Source of the DNA: Amycolatopsis sp. QT-25
GTDB taxonomy: Bacteria; Actinomycetota; Actinomycetes; Mycobacteriales; Pseudonocardiaceae
Direction of reading: 5' to 3'
DNA: 64,000 bases
Assembly (NCBI RefSeq): GCF_029369745.1
Contig: NZ_CP120210.1
Coordinates: forward strand, 7,502,001 to 7,566,000
Part shown: piece after piece, positions 37,743 through 49,625 of the stretch
Numbering within the stretch: position 1 is the stretch's first letter
Layout: each line of letters begins with the position of its first letter
The notes under the pieces: generated by a model
What the model saw: the letters and a program-made list of their open reading frames with translations, nothing else
The model's database searches: none
Told to the model about the DNA's origin: nothing
Made by a program: the position numbers and the translations under genes

Positions 37743-38993
37743 ATGCCTTGGGCCGATCCGTACCCCGGAGGTGGTTTCCGTGGCGGTTACCGCGATAGCG
37801 CGGGTAAGAAGCAGTATGTAAAGGACCTCAACGGGAAGGCCGTTCGTTACGAGACCAAAACAAAGGCAAAGAATGCTGCGAACGAAAAGGAAGTCGACGC
37901 GCGCCGCAAGGCTGCACCTTCCGAAGTGCCGATCGCGGCGACGACCCCGTGGGGCGAATGGTGGGATCGCCTGGCAGAGAAGCGCACCTTTGACGACACG
38001 GACACCGCCTCTACCGAGGCGGGCATTGTCAAGAACTATCTTCTCCCCAAGTGGGGTGACGTCCCCCTAAACGCCATTTCCTTCAAGGCTGTTGACCTTT
38101 GGGTGCAAGAAGGGGATCTCAAGGTGCGCCCCGGCATGTCCCCCGGTTATGTGCACCGCATTTTCAGCGTGTTCAACGTGTCGATTAAGGCAGCGCTGAA
38201 AGCGGAGATCCTCATGGCATCGCCGCTCGCCGGAATTAAACTCCCGAAGAGACACAAGAAGGCCAAACCTTACCTTTCGACCAAGGCGAACACGGCCATG
38301 CGGACGCACCTTCGCGAGGACTACCGAGATGCCCTCGAGTTCGGGCTCGAAACCGGTCTGCGCCCCGGCGAGCTGTGCGGTCTGCACTCCGATCGCGTCG
38401 ACCTGGACCGCGGATGGATGCTGGTCGCCGAGACGTTCGTCAAGCGGCGCGGGATCATCCGCCCGTACCCGAAGGACGGCGACGTGCGGTCGGTGCCGCT
38501 GACCGACCGGGCATGTGAGATCGCTGCACGTCGCATCGCCGCGCGCGACGAAAGCAAGGGATGCGGATTCGTCCATACCGACGGCTTGCCGTGCAGTGGC
38601 GTTCTGGTGTTCTTGACGGTGCGCGGGCGGATCATGCACCCGGACACGATGGGCTACCACATGAAGAACGCCGCAGAAAAGGCCAAGGTGTCCCGGCGCA
38701 GCCCGTACGCCGTCCGTCGAGGATGGGCTACGCGTGCCGCTGAGGGCGGGCTCGATGCGTTCCAGATTGCCGAGATCCTCGGACACTCCACCCTCGACAT
38801 GGCACAGGAGTACGTGCAGCAGACGTCGGCCGCGCGGATGAAACTTACGACGGCGCTCGCCGCATACCCGCAACTCACCGTGCTTGCGGGCGGTCTGGGG
38901 CAGACCTCGAATGCTGGGGCAGAATCTGGGGCAGACGTCGACTCGCAGGCAATCGCACAAGATCGCAAACGGTCGCGTCAATCTGCCGGTTGA
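37743..38993 (+). CDS. int: Tyrosine integrase
   Basis: 416 aa with AGGAGG six bases before ATG 37743. N-terminal arm-binding part (GGFRGGYRDSAGKKQYVKDL), a core-binding SAM-like domain (about 70-170), and a catalytic domain: Arg207 in TGLRPGELCGL, a lysine in KDGDVRSVPL, YAVRRGWATR (322-331), GHS at 347-349 and nucleophile Tyr357 in QEYVQ. Box II normally starts with histidine (H-x-x-R); here residue 322 is tyrosine. A non-catalytic tail of about 50 residues is encoded by the DNA holding the arm sites. It lies 83 bases from the attR core. Confidence 0.9.
   Translation: MPWADPYPGGGFRGGYRDSAGKKQYVKDLNGKAVRYETKTKAKNAANEKEVDARRKAAPSEVPIAATTPWGEWWDRLAEKRTFDDTDTASTEAGIVKNYLLPKWGDVPLNAISFKAVDLWVQEGDLKVRPGMSPGYVHRIFSVFNVSIKAALKAEILMASPLAGIKLPKRHKKAKPYLSTKANTAMRTHLREDYRDALEFGLETGLRPGELCGLHSDRVDLDRGWMLVAETFVKRRGIIRPYPKDGDVRSVPLTDRACEIAARRIAARDESKGCGFVHTDGLPCSGVLVFLTVRGRIMHPDTMGYHMKNAAEKAKVSRRSPYAVRRGWATRAAEGGLDAFQIAEILGHSTLDMAQEYVQQTSAARMKLTTALAAYPQLTVLAGGLGQTSNAGAESGADVDSQAIAQDRKRSRQSAG
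38894..38935 (+). promoter_or_regulatory. Integrase arm-type sites, right prophage arm
   Basis: TCTGGGGCAGA at 38894-38904 and 38925-38935, with GCTGGGGCAGA at 38913-38923. They lie inside the 3' end of the integrase gene and match the pair at 2788-2809. In circular phage DNA both clusters would flank the core in the same orientation. Confidence 0.55.
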
Positions 38994-39075
38994 CCAGGGG
39001 ATACAGTCGCGTAATCTGACACAGACTCGCAGACGCTCGTAAACGTAAATCCGCTGGTCGGCGCGGTGTTGCTAC

Positions 39076-39888
39076 CTAGTTGTGGTGACACGAGATCGCG
39101 TCGTCGAACGTCGTCCGCGGGACGACGTCCTTCAGCGCCTGCTTCACGAGCGCGACCATGGTGGCGCGGTTGCGCGCCGCGTAGTCCTGCGCCCAGAACA
39201 GGTCTCGCCGGTACGCCCGCATCTCCGGCGTGCCCGCGACGAACACGGCGAGGTCCGGATCCGGCAGGTCCGCGTTGTGCGGCAGCTTCCGCGCCACGGC
39301 CATGTGCCGTTCCGCGAGTTCCTTGCCGATGTTGCGCGAACCCGAGTGCAGCATCAGCCACACGCGGCCTTCGTCGTCGCCGCCCTGTTCGAGGCAGACC
39401 TCGATGAAGTGGTTGCCGCCGCCGAGGCTCCCGATCTGACGCGACGCGCGGTCGTGCAGGTCCTGGACGCCGGGATGCAGGTCGCCGAAGGACCGCCAAA
39501 ACGCGTCCCAGCCACCGACCCCGTGCACCTTCGCCGGGTTCACCGGGGTCTTGTGCAGGCCGAAGCCGACCGGGACGGCCGATTCGATCCGGCGGCGGAG
39601 CTTCAGCAGGTCGTCGGGCAGATCGGCGGCGGTGAGCGAGGTCCGTACCGCGCTCATCCCGCAGCCGATGTCCACGCCGACGGCAGCCGGGGACACCGCG
39701 TCGCGCATCGCGATCACGCTGCCGACGGTCGCGCCCTTGCCGTAGTGGACGTCGGGCATGACCGCGACGCCGTGCACCCACGGCAGGTTGGCGACGTTGT
39801 GCAGCTGCCGCATGGCCTGGTCCTCGACCGACGTGGGGTCGGCCCACATCCGGATCGGCACCCGCGAGCCTTCGACCGCCGTGTACAT
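39076..39888 (-). pseudogene. rtcB: RtcB RNA ligase, N-terminal fragment
   Basis: 270 aa from ATG 39888 (MYTAVEGSRVPIRMWADPTS) ending ISCHHN then TAG; the stop arises from the core TA plus a phage G. Contains the metal and nucleotide-binding motifs GVDIGCGMSAVRT, QIGSLGGGNHFIEVC and MLHSGSRNIGKELAERH. The GMP-accepting histidine is missing, being in the fragment at 2361-2750. RtcB joins 2',3'-cyclic phosphate or 3'-phosphate RNA ends to 5'-OH ends in RNA repair. The fragment keeps its native start, so a truncated protein could be made. Confidence 0.93.
39077..39087. other. attR: attR core
   Basis: TAGTTGTGGTG, identical to 2740-2750. Flanked on the left by phage DNA and on the right by the intact rtcB codons for ISC. 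Confidence 0.9.
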
Positions 39889-40030
39889 GACTTTCCCTTC
39901 GTGGAGAACGTTTGCCGTCCTTGAGGATGCCCGGACCGGGTGAACCGGACAAGGCAATAACGATATCCACAGTGGACAGTCGTCGATCGTATTCGAAAAG
40001 TGCCCCGCGCTCACGGGTGCTTCGGGCACA

Positions 40031-40292
40031 ATGGGCGCTCGGTGCCGGGGGTACGTGGGCGGGATCGTGGCGCTCGAGGTGCCGGCGCTGCGGCACGACG
40101 TCTTCGCGGCGGTGAAGCTCGGCCTCGTCACCGTCCCGGTCGGCTGGATCCCGCCGAAGACCCTGTTCACGGTCGAGCGCCCGGCCGAAGACGACCGACA
40201 CCGCGCCGCTGCGCGCGCTGCTGACGGCCGCCGGACGTCACGCGGTGGACCTTCCGCTGGACGGCGCGGCACACATCTTCCCGAGTACGTGA
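40031..40292 (+). pseudogene. Small host gene with apparent frameshift
   Basis: ATG 40031 opens a frame with strong actinobacterial codon bias (GYVGGIVALEVPALRHDVFA; AVKLGLVTVPVGWIPPKTLF TVERPAEDD). At about 40191-40200 the coding signal jumps frame and continues as TAPLRALLTAAGRHAVDLPL DGAAHIFPST to TGA 40290-40292. Either the gene is broken by one base or there is a sequencing error. Its end runs into the palindromic repeat at 40283. Not recognised. Confidence 0.45.
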
Positions 40293-40342
40293 AGGCCCCC
40301 TTCGCTGCGTCTAGCGCAAGGAAGGGGGCCTTCCTGTACTCG
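40283..40342. repeat. Palindromic intergenic element, copy A
   Basis: Arms of about 21 bp containing GTGAAGGCCCCCTTC and GAAGGGGGCCTTC, with two arm mismatches and an 18-base loop. Related to copies at 48882 and 61014; also able to act as terminator between the plus-strand pseudogene and minus-strand asd. Confidence 0.75.
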
Positions 40343-40380
40343 GATAAAGGCAGAGACGCTGGTATCGGGCCGGGTGGGCG

Positions 40381-42686
<2,306 letters not shown>

Positions 42687-42912
42687 GCCCGAACCTCCTC
42701 GACGGGCCGGGCGTGCTCCTGGTGGGCACCGAGGAGCCCCCGCGTCCCTTATTTGAGCGAAGCCTACCGGGGCCGAGCACGCTCGCCACCCTCATAAGTG
42801 GTCCTGACCACCGCTTCGAGGACCCCGGGAAGTAAATCTTCCTTGACACCAACGGAATAGTCGGAGGGCTTTCACTTTAGTGACGGAGAGCACCTCTTGC
42901 TATCGTCCGGCC

Positions 42913-43509
42913 ATGCGCAAACCCGCCGACACGAGTACCCCGATCGCGTCGATCCTGGCCCATCGCTGGAGCCCGCGTGCCTACGACGAGTCAGCGATCG
43001 TCACCGAAGACCAGCTCCGCGCGCTGCTCGAAGCGGCCCGCTGGGCGCCGTCGTTCGGCAACACCCAGCCCGCCCGTTACCTGGTCGGGCTACGCGGCAC
43101 ACCGTCGTACGACCGCATCCTCTCGACGCTCGACTCGGGAAACCGCGCGTGGGCCCAGCGCGCCGGGCTCCTGCTGATCGGCGTGATGGTGACCACGAAC
43201 GAGAAGGGCGACGTCCCCTACGCCGAGTACGGGCTGGGGCTGTCGAGTGAGAACCTCGTGCTCCAGGCCGTCGACCTCGGCCTGATCGCGCACCAGATGG
43301 CGGGCTTCTCCCCCGAAGCGGCGAAGGACTTCTTCGGGCTGCCCGACGAGGTCGTCCCGAAGATCGCCATCGCCGTCGGCTCGCCCGCGGACCCCTCGGT
43401 ACTCGAAGAGGACTGGCGGATCGAGCGCGAGAAGGCACCGCGTGAGCGAGTCCCGCTGGCCGATTTCGCCTACGCCGACGCCTGGGGCACAAGCGCTTTC
43501 CCCGAGTGA
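42913..43509 (+). CDS. Nitroreductase family protein
   Basis: 198 aa from ATG 42913 (MRKPADTSTPIASILAHRWS). FMN-dependent nitroreductase pattern: HRWSPRAYDE near the N-terminus binding flavin phosphate, ARWAPSFGNTQPARYLV, YGLGLSSENLVLQAVDLGLI and a C-terminal IAIAVGSPADPSV. Reduces nitro or quinone compounds with NAD(P)H; the natural substrate is unknown. The frame extends to GTG 42880, but the 11 extra residues are less typical. Its 3' end overlaps the exporter gene by 40 bases, tail to tail. Confidence 0.85.
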   Translation: MRKPADTSTPIASILAHRWSPRAYDESAIVTEDQLRALLEAARWAPSFGNTQPARYLVGLRGTPSYDRILSTLDSGNRAWAQRAGLLLIGVMVTTNEKGDVPYAEYGLGLSSENLVLQAVDLGLIAHQMAGFSPEAAKDFFGLPDEVVPKIAIAVGSPADPSVLEEDWRIEREKAPRERVPLADFAYADAWGTSAFPE

Positions 43510-44939
43510 GGGAGCCATCGCAGGGCGAGCGTCCCTAGTCCGGCGTGCAGCAGGCTCAGCACGGCGACCGCGGCGTGCAGACCCGCGACGAACGCCTCCT
43601 TCGCGTCGACGACGATCGTGGACGCGATACCGGGAAGCTGGAGGGTTTCGCCGAGCGTGGGCGCGAGATCCGGGCCCGCCAGGCGGAACACCAGCGCGGC
43701 CAGCGAACCCATGAGCGCGATGCCCAGCGCGTTGCCGAGCTCGTTGCTCGTTTCGGCGATCGCGCTCGCCGCGCCCGCGCGCTCGGCGGGCACCGCGGCG
43801 ACGGCCGTGTCGGCCACCACGCTGAACGAGATGCCGTAGCCGACACCGGCGACCACCGTCGAGGCGACGTACCAGCCCACTCCGCCGGTGACACCGGTCA
43901 TGAGCAGCAGGGCGAGCCCGGCGGCGATGGAGAAATGGCAGACGGCCAGCGCCGCGCGTTTGCCGATCCGGTCGACCAGCGCGGGCGTGGCGACGCACAT
44001 GATCGTGAGCACGGCCGCCCCGGGCAGGGCCGGCAGTGCCGCGTGCAGGACGGGCAGGCCGAGCACGGATTGCAGGTGGATGCCCGACAGGTACGCCGCC
44101 GCCGACCACGCCGCCAGCGGCAGCAGCCCGGTGACGATCGCGAGGGTGAAGACGCGGTCGCGAAACAGGGAGAAGTCGACCAGCGGGTGATCGAGGCCGC
44201 GCTGACGCCGGGCGAACCACACCAGCAGCACCGCTCCGGCGATCCCCGCGAAGACCGCGCCGACGGACGGACCGTCGGCGGCAGTGTGCTTGATCCCGTG
44301 GATCGCGAGCAAGAGACCGGCGGCGGAGAGCCCCACGCTCAGCACGTCGACACGTCCCTGCCCTGTGGCCCGCACCTCCCGCAGCAGCACCGGCGCGAGT
44401 ACCAGGAACACCGCGATCACCGGCAGGTTGACCAGGAAGACCGATCCCCACGAGAACCGCTCCAGCAGGACCCCGCCGACGACCGGGCCGATCCCGAAAC
44501 CGGCGGCGAACGCGGCGGCGAAGACCCCGATGGCCTGAGCCCGTCGCCGAGGATCGGTGAAGAGTTCGCTCAGCACGGCCAGCGCGGACGGCAGCAGCGT
44601 CGCGCCCGCGAGTCCCGTCAGGGCACGGAACACGATCAGCGTCTCCGGATTCGGGGCGAACGCGGCGCCCGCCGACCCGATGCCGAACACGGCCGCGCCG
44701 ATCATCAGCAGCTTCAGACGGCCGTACCGGTCGCCGATGGCGCCGAAGGCGACCAGCAGCGAGCCGACCGCGAACCCGTAGACGTCCAGGATCCACAGCG
44801 CCTGATCGGCCGTCGGGGTGAGTGCCTGGCTGATCCTGGGCATCGCGAGGAACAGGATCGAGCCGTCTATGGAGACCAGGAAGACCGGGCAAAGGATCAC
44901 CAGCAGGCCGAACCAGGCCCGGGAACGCTGTCGTGTCAT
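43470..44939 (-). CDS. MFS drug exporter, DHA2 type (14 helices)
   Basis: 489 aa from ATG 44939 (MTRQRSRAWFGLLVILCPVF). Fourteen hydrophobic segments. First helix region VSIDGSILFLAMPRISQALT and the loop GDRYGRLKLLMIGAAVFGIG fit motif D1/motif A of the DHA2 (EmrB/QacA) group; motif C-like GPVVGGVLLERFSWGSVFLV follows. Proton-driven export of toxic compounds. The frame extends upstream to 45008 or further through the regulatory region. Divergent from the MmyB-type regulator at 45044, the usual pairing of exporter and regulator. Confidence 0.88.
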   Translation of the reverse strand: MTRQRSRAWFGLLVILCPVFLVSIDGSILFLAMPRISQALTPTADQALWILDVYGFAVGSLLVAFGAIGDRYGRLKLLMIGAAVFGIGSAGAAFAPNPETLIVFRALTGLAGATLLPSALAVLSELFTDPRRRAQAIGVFAAAFAAGFGIGPVVGGVLLERFSWGSVFLVNLPVIAVFLVLAPVLLREVRATGQGRVDVLSVGLSAAGLLLAIHGIKHTAADGPSVGAVFAGIAGAVLLVWFARRQRGLDHPLVDFSLFRDRVFTLAIVTGLLPLAAWSAAAYLSGIHLQSVLGLPVLHAALPALPGAAVLTIMCVATPALVDRIGKRAALAVCHFSIAAGLALLLMTGVTGGVGWYVASTVVAGVGYGISFSVVADTAVAAVPAERAGAASAIAETSNELGNALGIALMGSLAALVFRLAGPDLAPTLGETLQLPGIASTIVVDAKEAFVAGLHAAVAVLSLLHAGLGTLALRWLPHSGKALVPQASA

Positions 44940-44987
44940 GGCATCGACGGTGCGCGCGCGGCACCGCGGCAGCCATCCCCGTGGTGT

Positions 44988-45010
44988 GGGTACACCCGGC
45001 GGGTACACCC
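44988..45010. promoter_or_regulatory. Tandem operator GGGTACACCC
   Basis: GGGTACACCC at 44988-44997 and 45001-45010, start-to-start spacing 13 bp, in the 104-base gap between the divergent exporter and regulator. Probably the regulator's binding sites. Confidence 0.5.
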
Positions 45011-45043
45011 ACGGCGCCGCCCCGGAAACCTAGGCTCGGGGTC

Positions 45044-45883
45044 ATGGAAAGCCTTGGCGTGTACCTCAAGAGCCGTCGCGACCGGGTGACTCCCGCCGAA
45101 CTCGGCCTGCGCACCTATGGCACTTCGCGTCGCGTGCCCGGCCTGCGCCGCGAGGAACTCGCCCAGCTCGCCGGGGTGAGTGCCGGGTACTACACGCGGC
45201 TGGAGCAGGGCCTGGCCGAAACCGCTTCACGGCAAGTGCTCGGCGCGCTCGCCCGCGCGCTCCGGCTCGACGACGTCGAGACCGGCCACCTGCACAACCT
45301 CGCCCGGCAGTCCCCGCTCCCGAAGCTGTCCGACCCCGGCCAGGAAGATCCGCATCCCCGGGTCCTCGCGCTGCTGGAGAATCTCGGCGAGGCCGTGCCC
45401 GCGCTCGTCTTCGGCCGTCGCGGCGACGTGCTCGCGTGGAACCACGCCGGGCACGCGCTCATGGCCGAACACCTCGACTTCGCCGCTCCGGCCGATCCGG
45501 AGCGGCGGCCTTCCCTGCCACGCATGTTCTTCCTCGACCCGCTCACCCGCGACCTGCACCGGAACCGGGCCGAACTCGCCCGCGTCCACGTCGCCTATCT
45601 GCGGCTGACCGCGGGCCGCCATCCCACCGACGCCCGGCTGGCCGCGCTCATCGGTGAACTTTCGATGCGCAGCGACGAGTTCGCGACCCTCTGGGCGACC
45701 GGCGACGTCGCCGACTGCACCGTCGGCGCCATGCATCTCCGGCATCCGACGGTGGGCACGGTGAGCGTCGACTACCAGGTGTGGGTCCAGCCCGACAGCC
45801 CCGACCACCGGCTGGAGATCTACACACCGAAGGATCCGGGCTCCTCCGACGCGCTGAAGATCCTGACGCGATTCGATCGGTAA
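45044..45883 (+). CDS. XRE regulator with MmyB-like ligand-binding domain
   Basis: 279 aa from ATG 45044. The N-terminal XRE domain carries the family signature GLRREELAQLAGVSAGYYTR LEQG. Residues 105-275 are the MmyB-like PAS-type domain (PALVFGRRGDVLAWNHAGHA; MFFLDPLTRDLHRNRAELAR), which often binds fatty acids. Likely controls the divergent exporter through the tandem sites in the shared upstream region. Confidence 0.88.
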   Translation: MESLGVYLKSRRDRVTPAELGLRTYGTSRRVPGLRREELAQLAGVSAGYYTRLEQGLAETASRQVLGALARALRLDDVETGHLHNLARQSPLPKLSDPGQEDPHPRVLALLENLGEAVPALVFGRRGDVLAWNHAGHALMAEHLDFAAPADPERRPSLPRMFFLDPLTRDLHRNRAELARVHVAYLRLTAGRHPTDARLAALIGELSMRSDEFATLWATGDVADCTVGAMHLRHPTVGTVSVDYQVWVQPDSPDHRLEIYTPKDPGSSDALKILTRFDR

Positions 45884-45892
45884 CCTGGGGAC

Positions 45893-46486
45893 ATGGGGGC
45901 TTTACGCAGTCTCGTCCGCAACGAATCACGCACGATGGCGGGCCTCTGGCTCTATCTGAGAGGTCGTAAGGACGGCGTCGGCGGAGACGCCGTCGCGGTG
46001 CCGTACGGCGGAAACGGCAAGCCGATCTTCATCGTCTTGGCCGTGGTGAGCGCCGTCGAAGCTGGCCTGTTCTGGCTGCTCGACTTCGGCCTGATCGTCG
46101 ACCTGCTCCTGCTCGTCCTGGGCGTGTACTCGGCGCTGCTGATGTTCGGGGTCTACGCCGGCACCGTCGTCCGGCCGCACGTGTTCTCGTCTCGTGAGCT
46201 CCGGGTGCGCTACAGCTCGTTCTACGACGTGCGGATCCCGCGGGACAACGTCGTCGGCCTGCGGCAGGTGCAGGAGAGCCACGACCCCGCCAAGACGAAG
46301 GCGTTCCGCGACGAAACCTGGGTCAGCCACGACAACTTCTACGAGACGAACCTGGTCGTCGAACTACGCGAACCGATCACGGTGACCCGGCCGCTCGGCG
46401 CGACCGAGACCGTCCGCGTCGTGAAGTTCCAGGCTGACGACCCGAAAGCCGCTGTCGAGGCCTACGAGCGGCTCGGCGTCGGCTAG
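45893..46486 (+). CDS. Membrane protein, 197 aa
   Basis: Two central membrane helices (PIFIVLAVVSAVEAGLFWLL and LIVDLLLLVLGVYSALLMFG) flanked by a basic N-terminus and a C-terminal PH-like strand region (RVRYSSFYDVRIPRDNVVGL; TNLVVELREPITVTRPLGAT). No enzyme motif. Lies 9 bases after the regulator stop and is tail-to-tail with 46483. Confidence 0.75.
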   Translation: MGALRSLVRNESRTMAGLWLYLRGRKDGVGGDAVAVPYGGNGKPIFIVLAVVSAVEAGLFWLLDFGLIVDLLLLVLGVYSALLMFGVYAGTVVRPHVFSSRELRVRYSSFYDVRIPRDNVVGLRQVQESHDPAKTKAFRDETWVSHDNFYETNLVVELREPITVTRPLGATETVRVVKFQADDPKAAVEAYERLGVG

Positions 46487-46848
46487 CTCGTGCCGCCGAC
46501 GCGACGGATGATCTTCGCGAGGATCCCCGTGACGACCATCCAGAAGATCGCGGCGACGCCGTAGTTGATCAGCACGCGGAGCTTGGCGTCTTCGGGCATG
46601 AAGAGGTCCTTGAAGCCCAGCAGGAGCCCGTCGGCCCAGCCGCGGACGAACGACACGATGCCGTTGTCGGGATTCGCCTCGCCGATCACGAAGACGACGT
46701 GCAGCACCAGGATGGCCGCGAAGATCAACCCGACCCAGCGGACGACGCTCGCCAGTATCCCGGCCGCGCGCCCGCCCCCGGCGCGCCAGTCGATCTTGCG
46801 CAGGGTCTTCTGATCAGCGGTTTCCTTCTCTTCAGCGTGCTCGCCCAT
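46483..46848 (-). CDS. Small membrane protein, 121 aa
   Basis: Charged N-terminus (MGEHAEEKETADQKTLRKID) followed by two membrane helices (GILASVVRWVGLIFAAILVL HVVF and VLINYGVAAIFWMVVTGILA). Converges with the previous gene with a 4-base overlap. Not recognised beyond being conserved-looking actinobacterial membrane protein. Confidence 0.75.
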   Translation of the reverse strand: MGEHAEEKETADQKTLRKIDWRAGGGRAAGILASVVRWVGLIFAAILVLHVVFVIGEANPDNGIVSFVRGWADGLLLGFKDLFMPEDAKLRVLINYGVAAIFWMVVTGILAKIIRRVGGTS

Positions 46849-46896
46849 GCCGGGCAGTGTGGCACGCCTCCTGGTCCGATTGCTACCCGCGAGTAA

Positions 46897-48849
<1,953 letters not shown>

Positions 48850-48881
48850 CTTCTTCGCCCTCGTCGCGACACGACGCCTCG

Positions 48882-48938
48882 AGTACATGAAGGCCCCCTT
48901 CCTTGCGCCCAGGTACAGGAAGGGGGCCTTCATGTACT
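48882..48938. repeat. Palindromic intergenic element, copy B
   Basis: Perfect 22-bp arms (AGTACATGAAGGCCCCCTTC plus CT, 48882-48903, and 48917-48938), 13-base loop. The best-preserved of three copies; placed between convergent leuA and peroxiredoxin genes where it can act as a two-way terminator. Confidence 0.85.
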
Positions 48939-48939
48939 T

Positions 48940-49566
48940 CTAAAGCGCCTTCACGGCGGCCAGGATGTCGGCCGGGGCGGTACGGGTGGTGTAGTCCGGG
49001 TGCACGTCGATGTAGCGGATGACGCCTTCGCCGTCCACGACCAGGACGGTCGGGTACGGCAGTTCCCAGTCCGCCGCGCCGTTGATCTTCTCGACGTCGC
49101 CGATGAGCGTGTCGAAGGCCGGCTTCGTCTCCGGCGCCAGGCGAAACGTGATGCCGAGCGCGCGCCCCAGTCTGTTGTCCACATCGGACAGTACGGCGAA
49201 CTCGAGATCCTTGGTGGACAGTGAGTCGTCCGGAAGCTGCGGGCTGACCGCGACCAGCTTCACGCCCAGATTCTCCAGCTCCGGCACCAGTTCCCGCTGA
49301 TACGCGCGCAAGGCCAGGTTGCAGTACGGACACCACGCGCCGCGATAGAACACGACGACCGCGGGCCCGTCCGCGACCCGGACCTGATCGCCGCCGGCGT
49401 CCGGCAGCATGAGATCCGGCATGGCCGCTCCCGGCTTCGCGGCCGCTTCGACGACCATCCCGACGAAGGTTTCGCGGTCGGCCTTGAGTACTTCGGCCAT
49501 CTCCGCCGGAACGTGGCTCGTGACCGAGCCGCGCAGCTCGGCCAACTCGGTGTCGAGATCCCCCAT
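48940..49566 (-). CDS. Peroxiredoxin-like AhpC/TSA-family protein
   Basis: 208 aa from ATG 49566. Thioredoxin fold with VVVFYRGAWCPYCNLALRAY (CxxC peroxidatic/resolving region), VKLVAVSPQLPDDSLSTKDL and a terminal VDGEGVIRYIDVHPDYTTRT. Probably reduces peroxides or acts as a thiol oxidoreductase. An N-terminal helical extension of about 50 residues precedes the fold. Divergent from a TetR gene with two operators in between, so it is probably controlled by that repressor. Confidence 0.85.
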   Translation of the reverse strand: MGDLDTELAELRGSVTSHVPAEMAEVLKADRETFVGMVVEAAAKPGAAMPDLMLPDAGGDQVRVADGPAVVVFYRGAWCPYCNLALRAYQRELVPELENLGVKLVAVSPQLPDDSLSTKDLEFAVLSDVDNRLGRALGITFRLAPETKPAFDTLIGDVEKINGAADWELPYPTVLVVDGEGVIRYIDVHPDYTTRTAPADILAAVKAL

Positions 49567-49582
49567 AATCGGCTCCCTAGGT

Positions 49583-49625
49583 TGTACTGATCGGTACAGT
49601 GCAGCCGACTGTACTATTCGGTACA
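49583..49625. promoter_or_regulatory. Two TetR-type operators
   Basis: TGTACTGATCGGTACA (49583-49598) and TGTACTATTCGGTACA (49610-49625), both TGTAC-N6-GTACA palindromes 27 bp apart. The second includes the A of the TetR start codon, so bound repressor would block its own gene, while the first sits at the peroxiredoxin promoter. Confidence 0.8.

Larger units (their letters stand above)
2740..39087. mobile_element. Integrated temperate siphovirus prophage (about 36.3 kb)
   Basis: Bounded by an 11-bp direct repeat (TAGTTGTGGTG, 2740-2750 and 39077-39087) that joins two halves of one host gene. It contains a tyrosine integrase beside one end, a divergent repressor/Cro pair, an early operon, and a full HK97-type packaging-head-tail-lysis order with holin and endolysin. 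All expected structural modules are present and I saw no frameshift in a core gene except the programmed one in the tail chaperone, so it may be inducible. No serine integrase, partition genes or conjugation genes were seen. Confidence 0.95.

Noticed and set aside
43545-45089. 514-codon plus-strand open frame over the DHA2 exporter
   Set aside because: Glutamine/arginine-rich antisense shadow; the exporter has 14 clear membrane helices.
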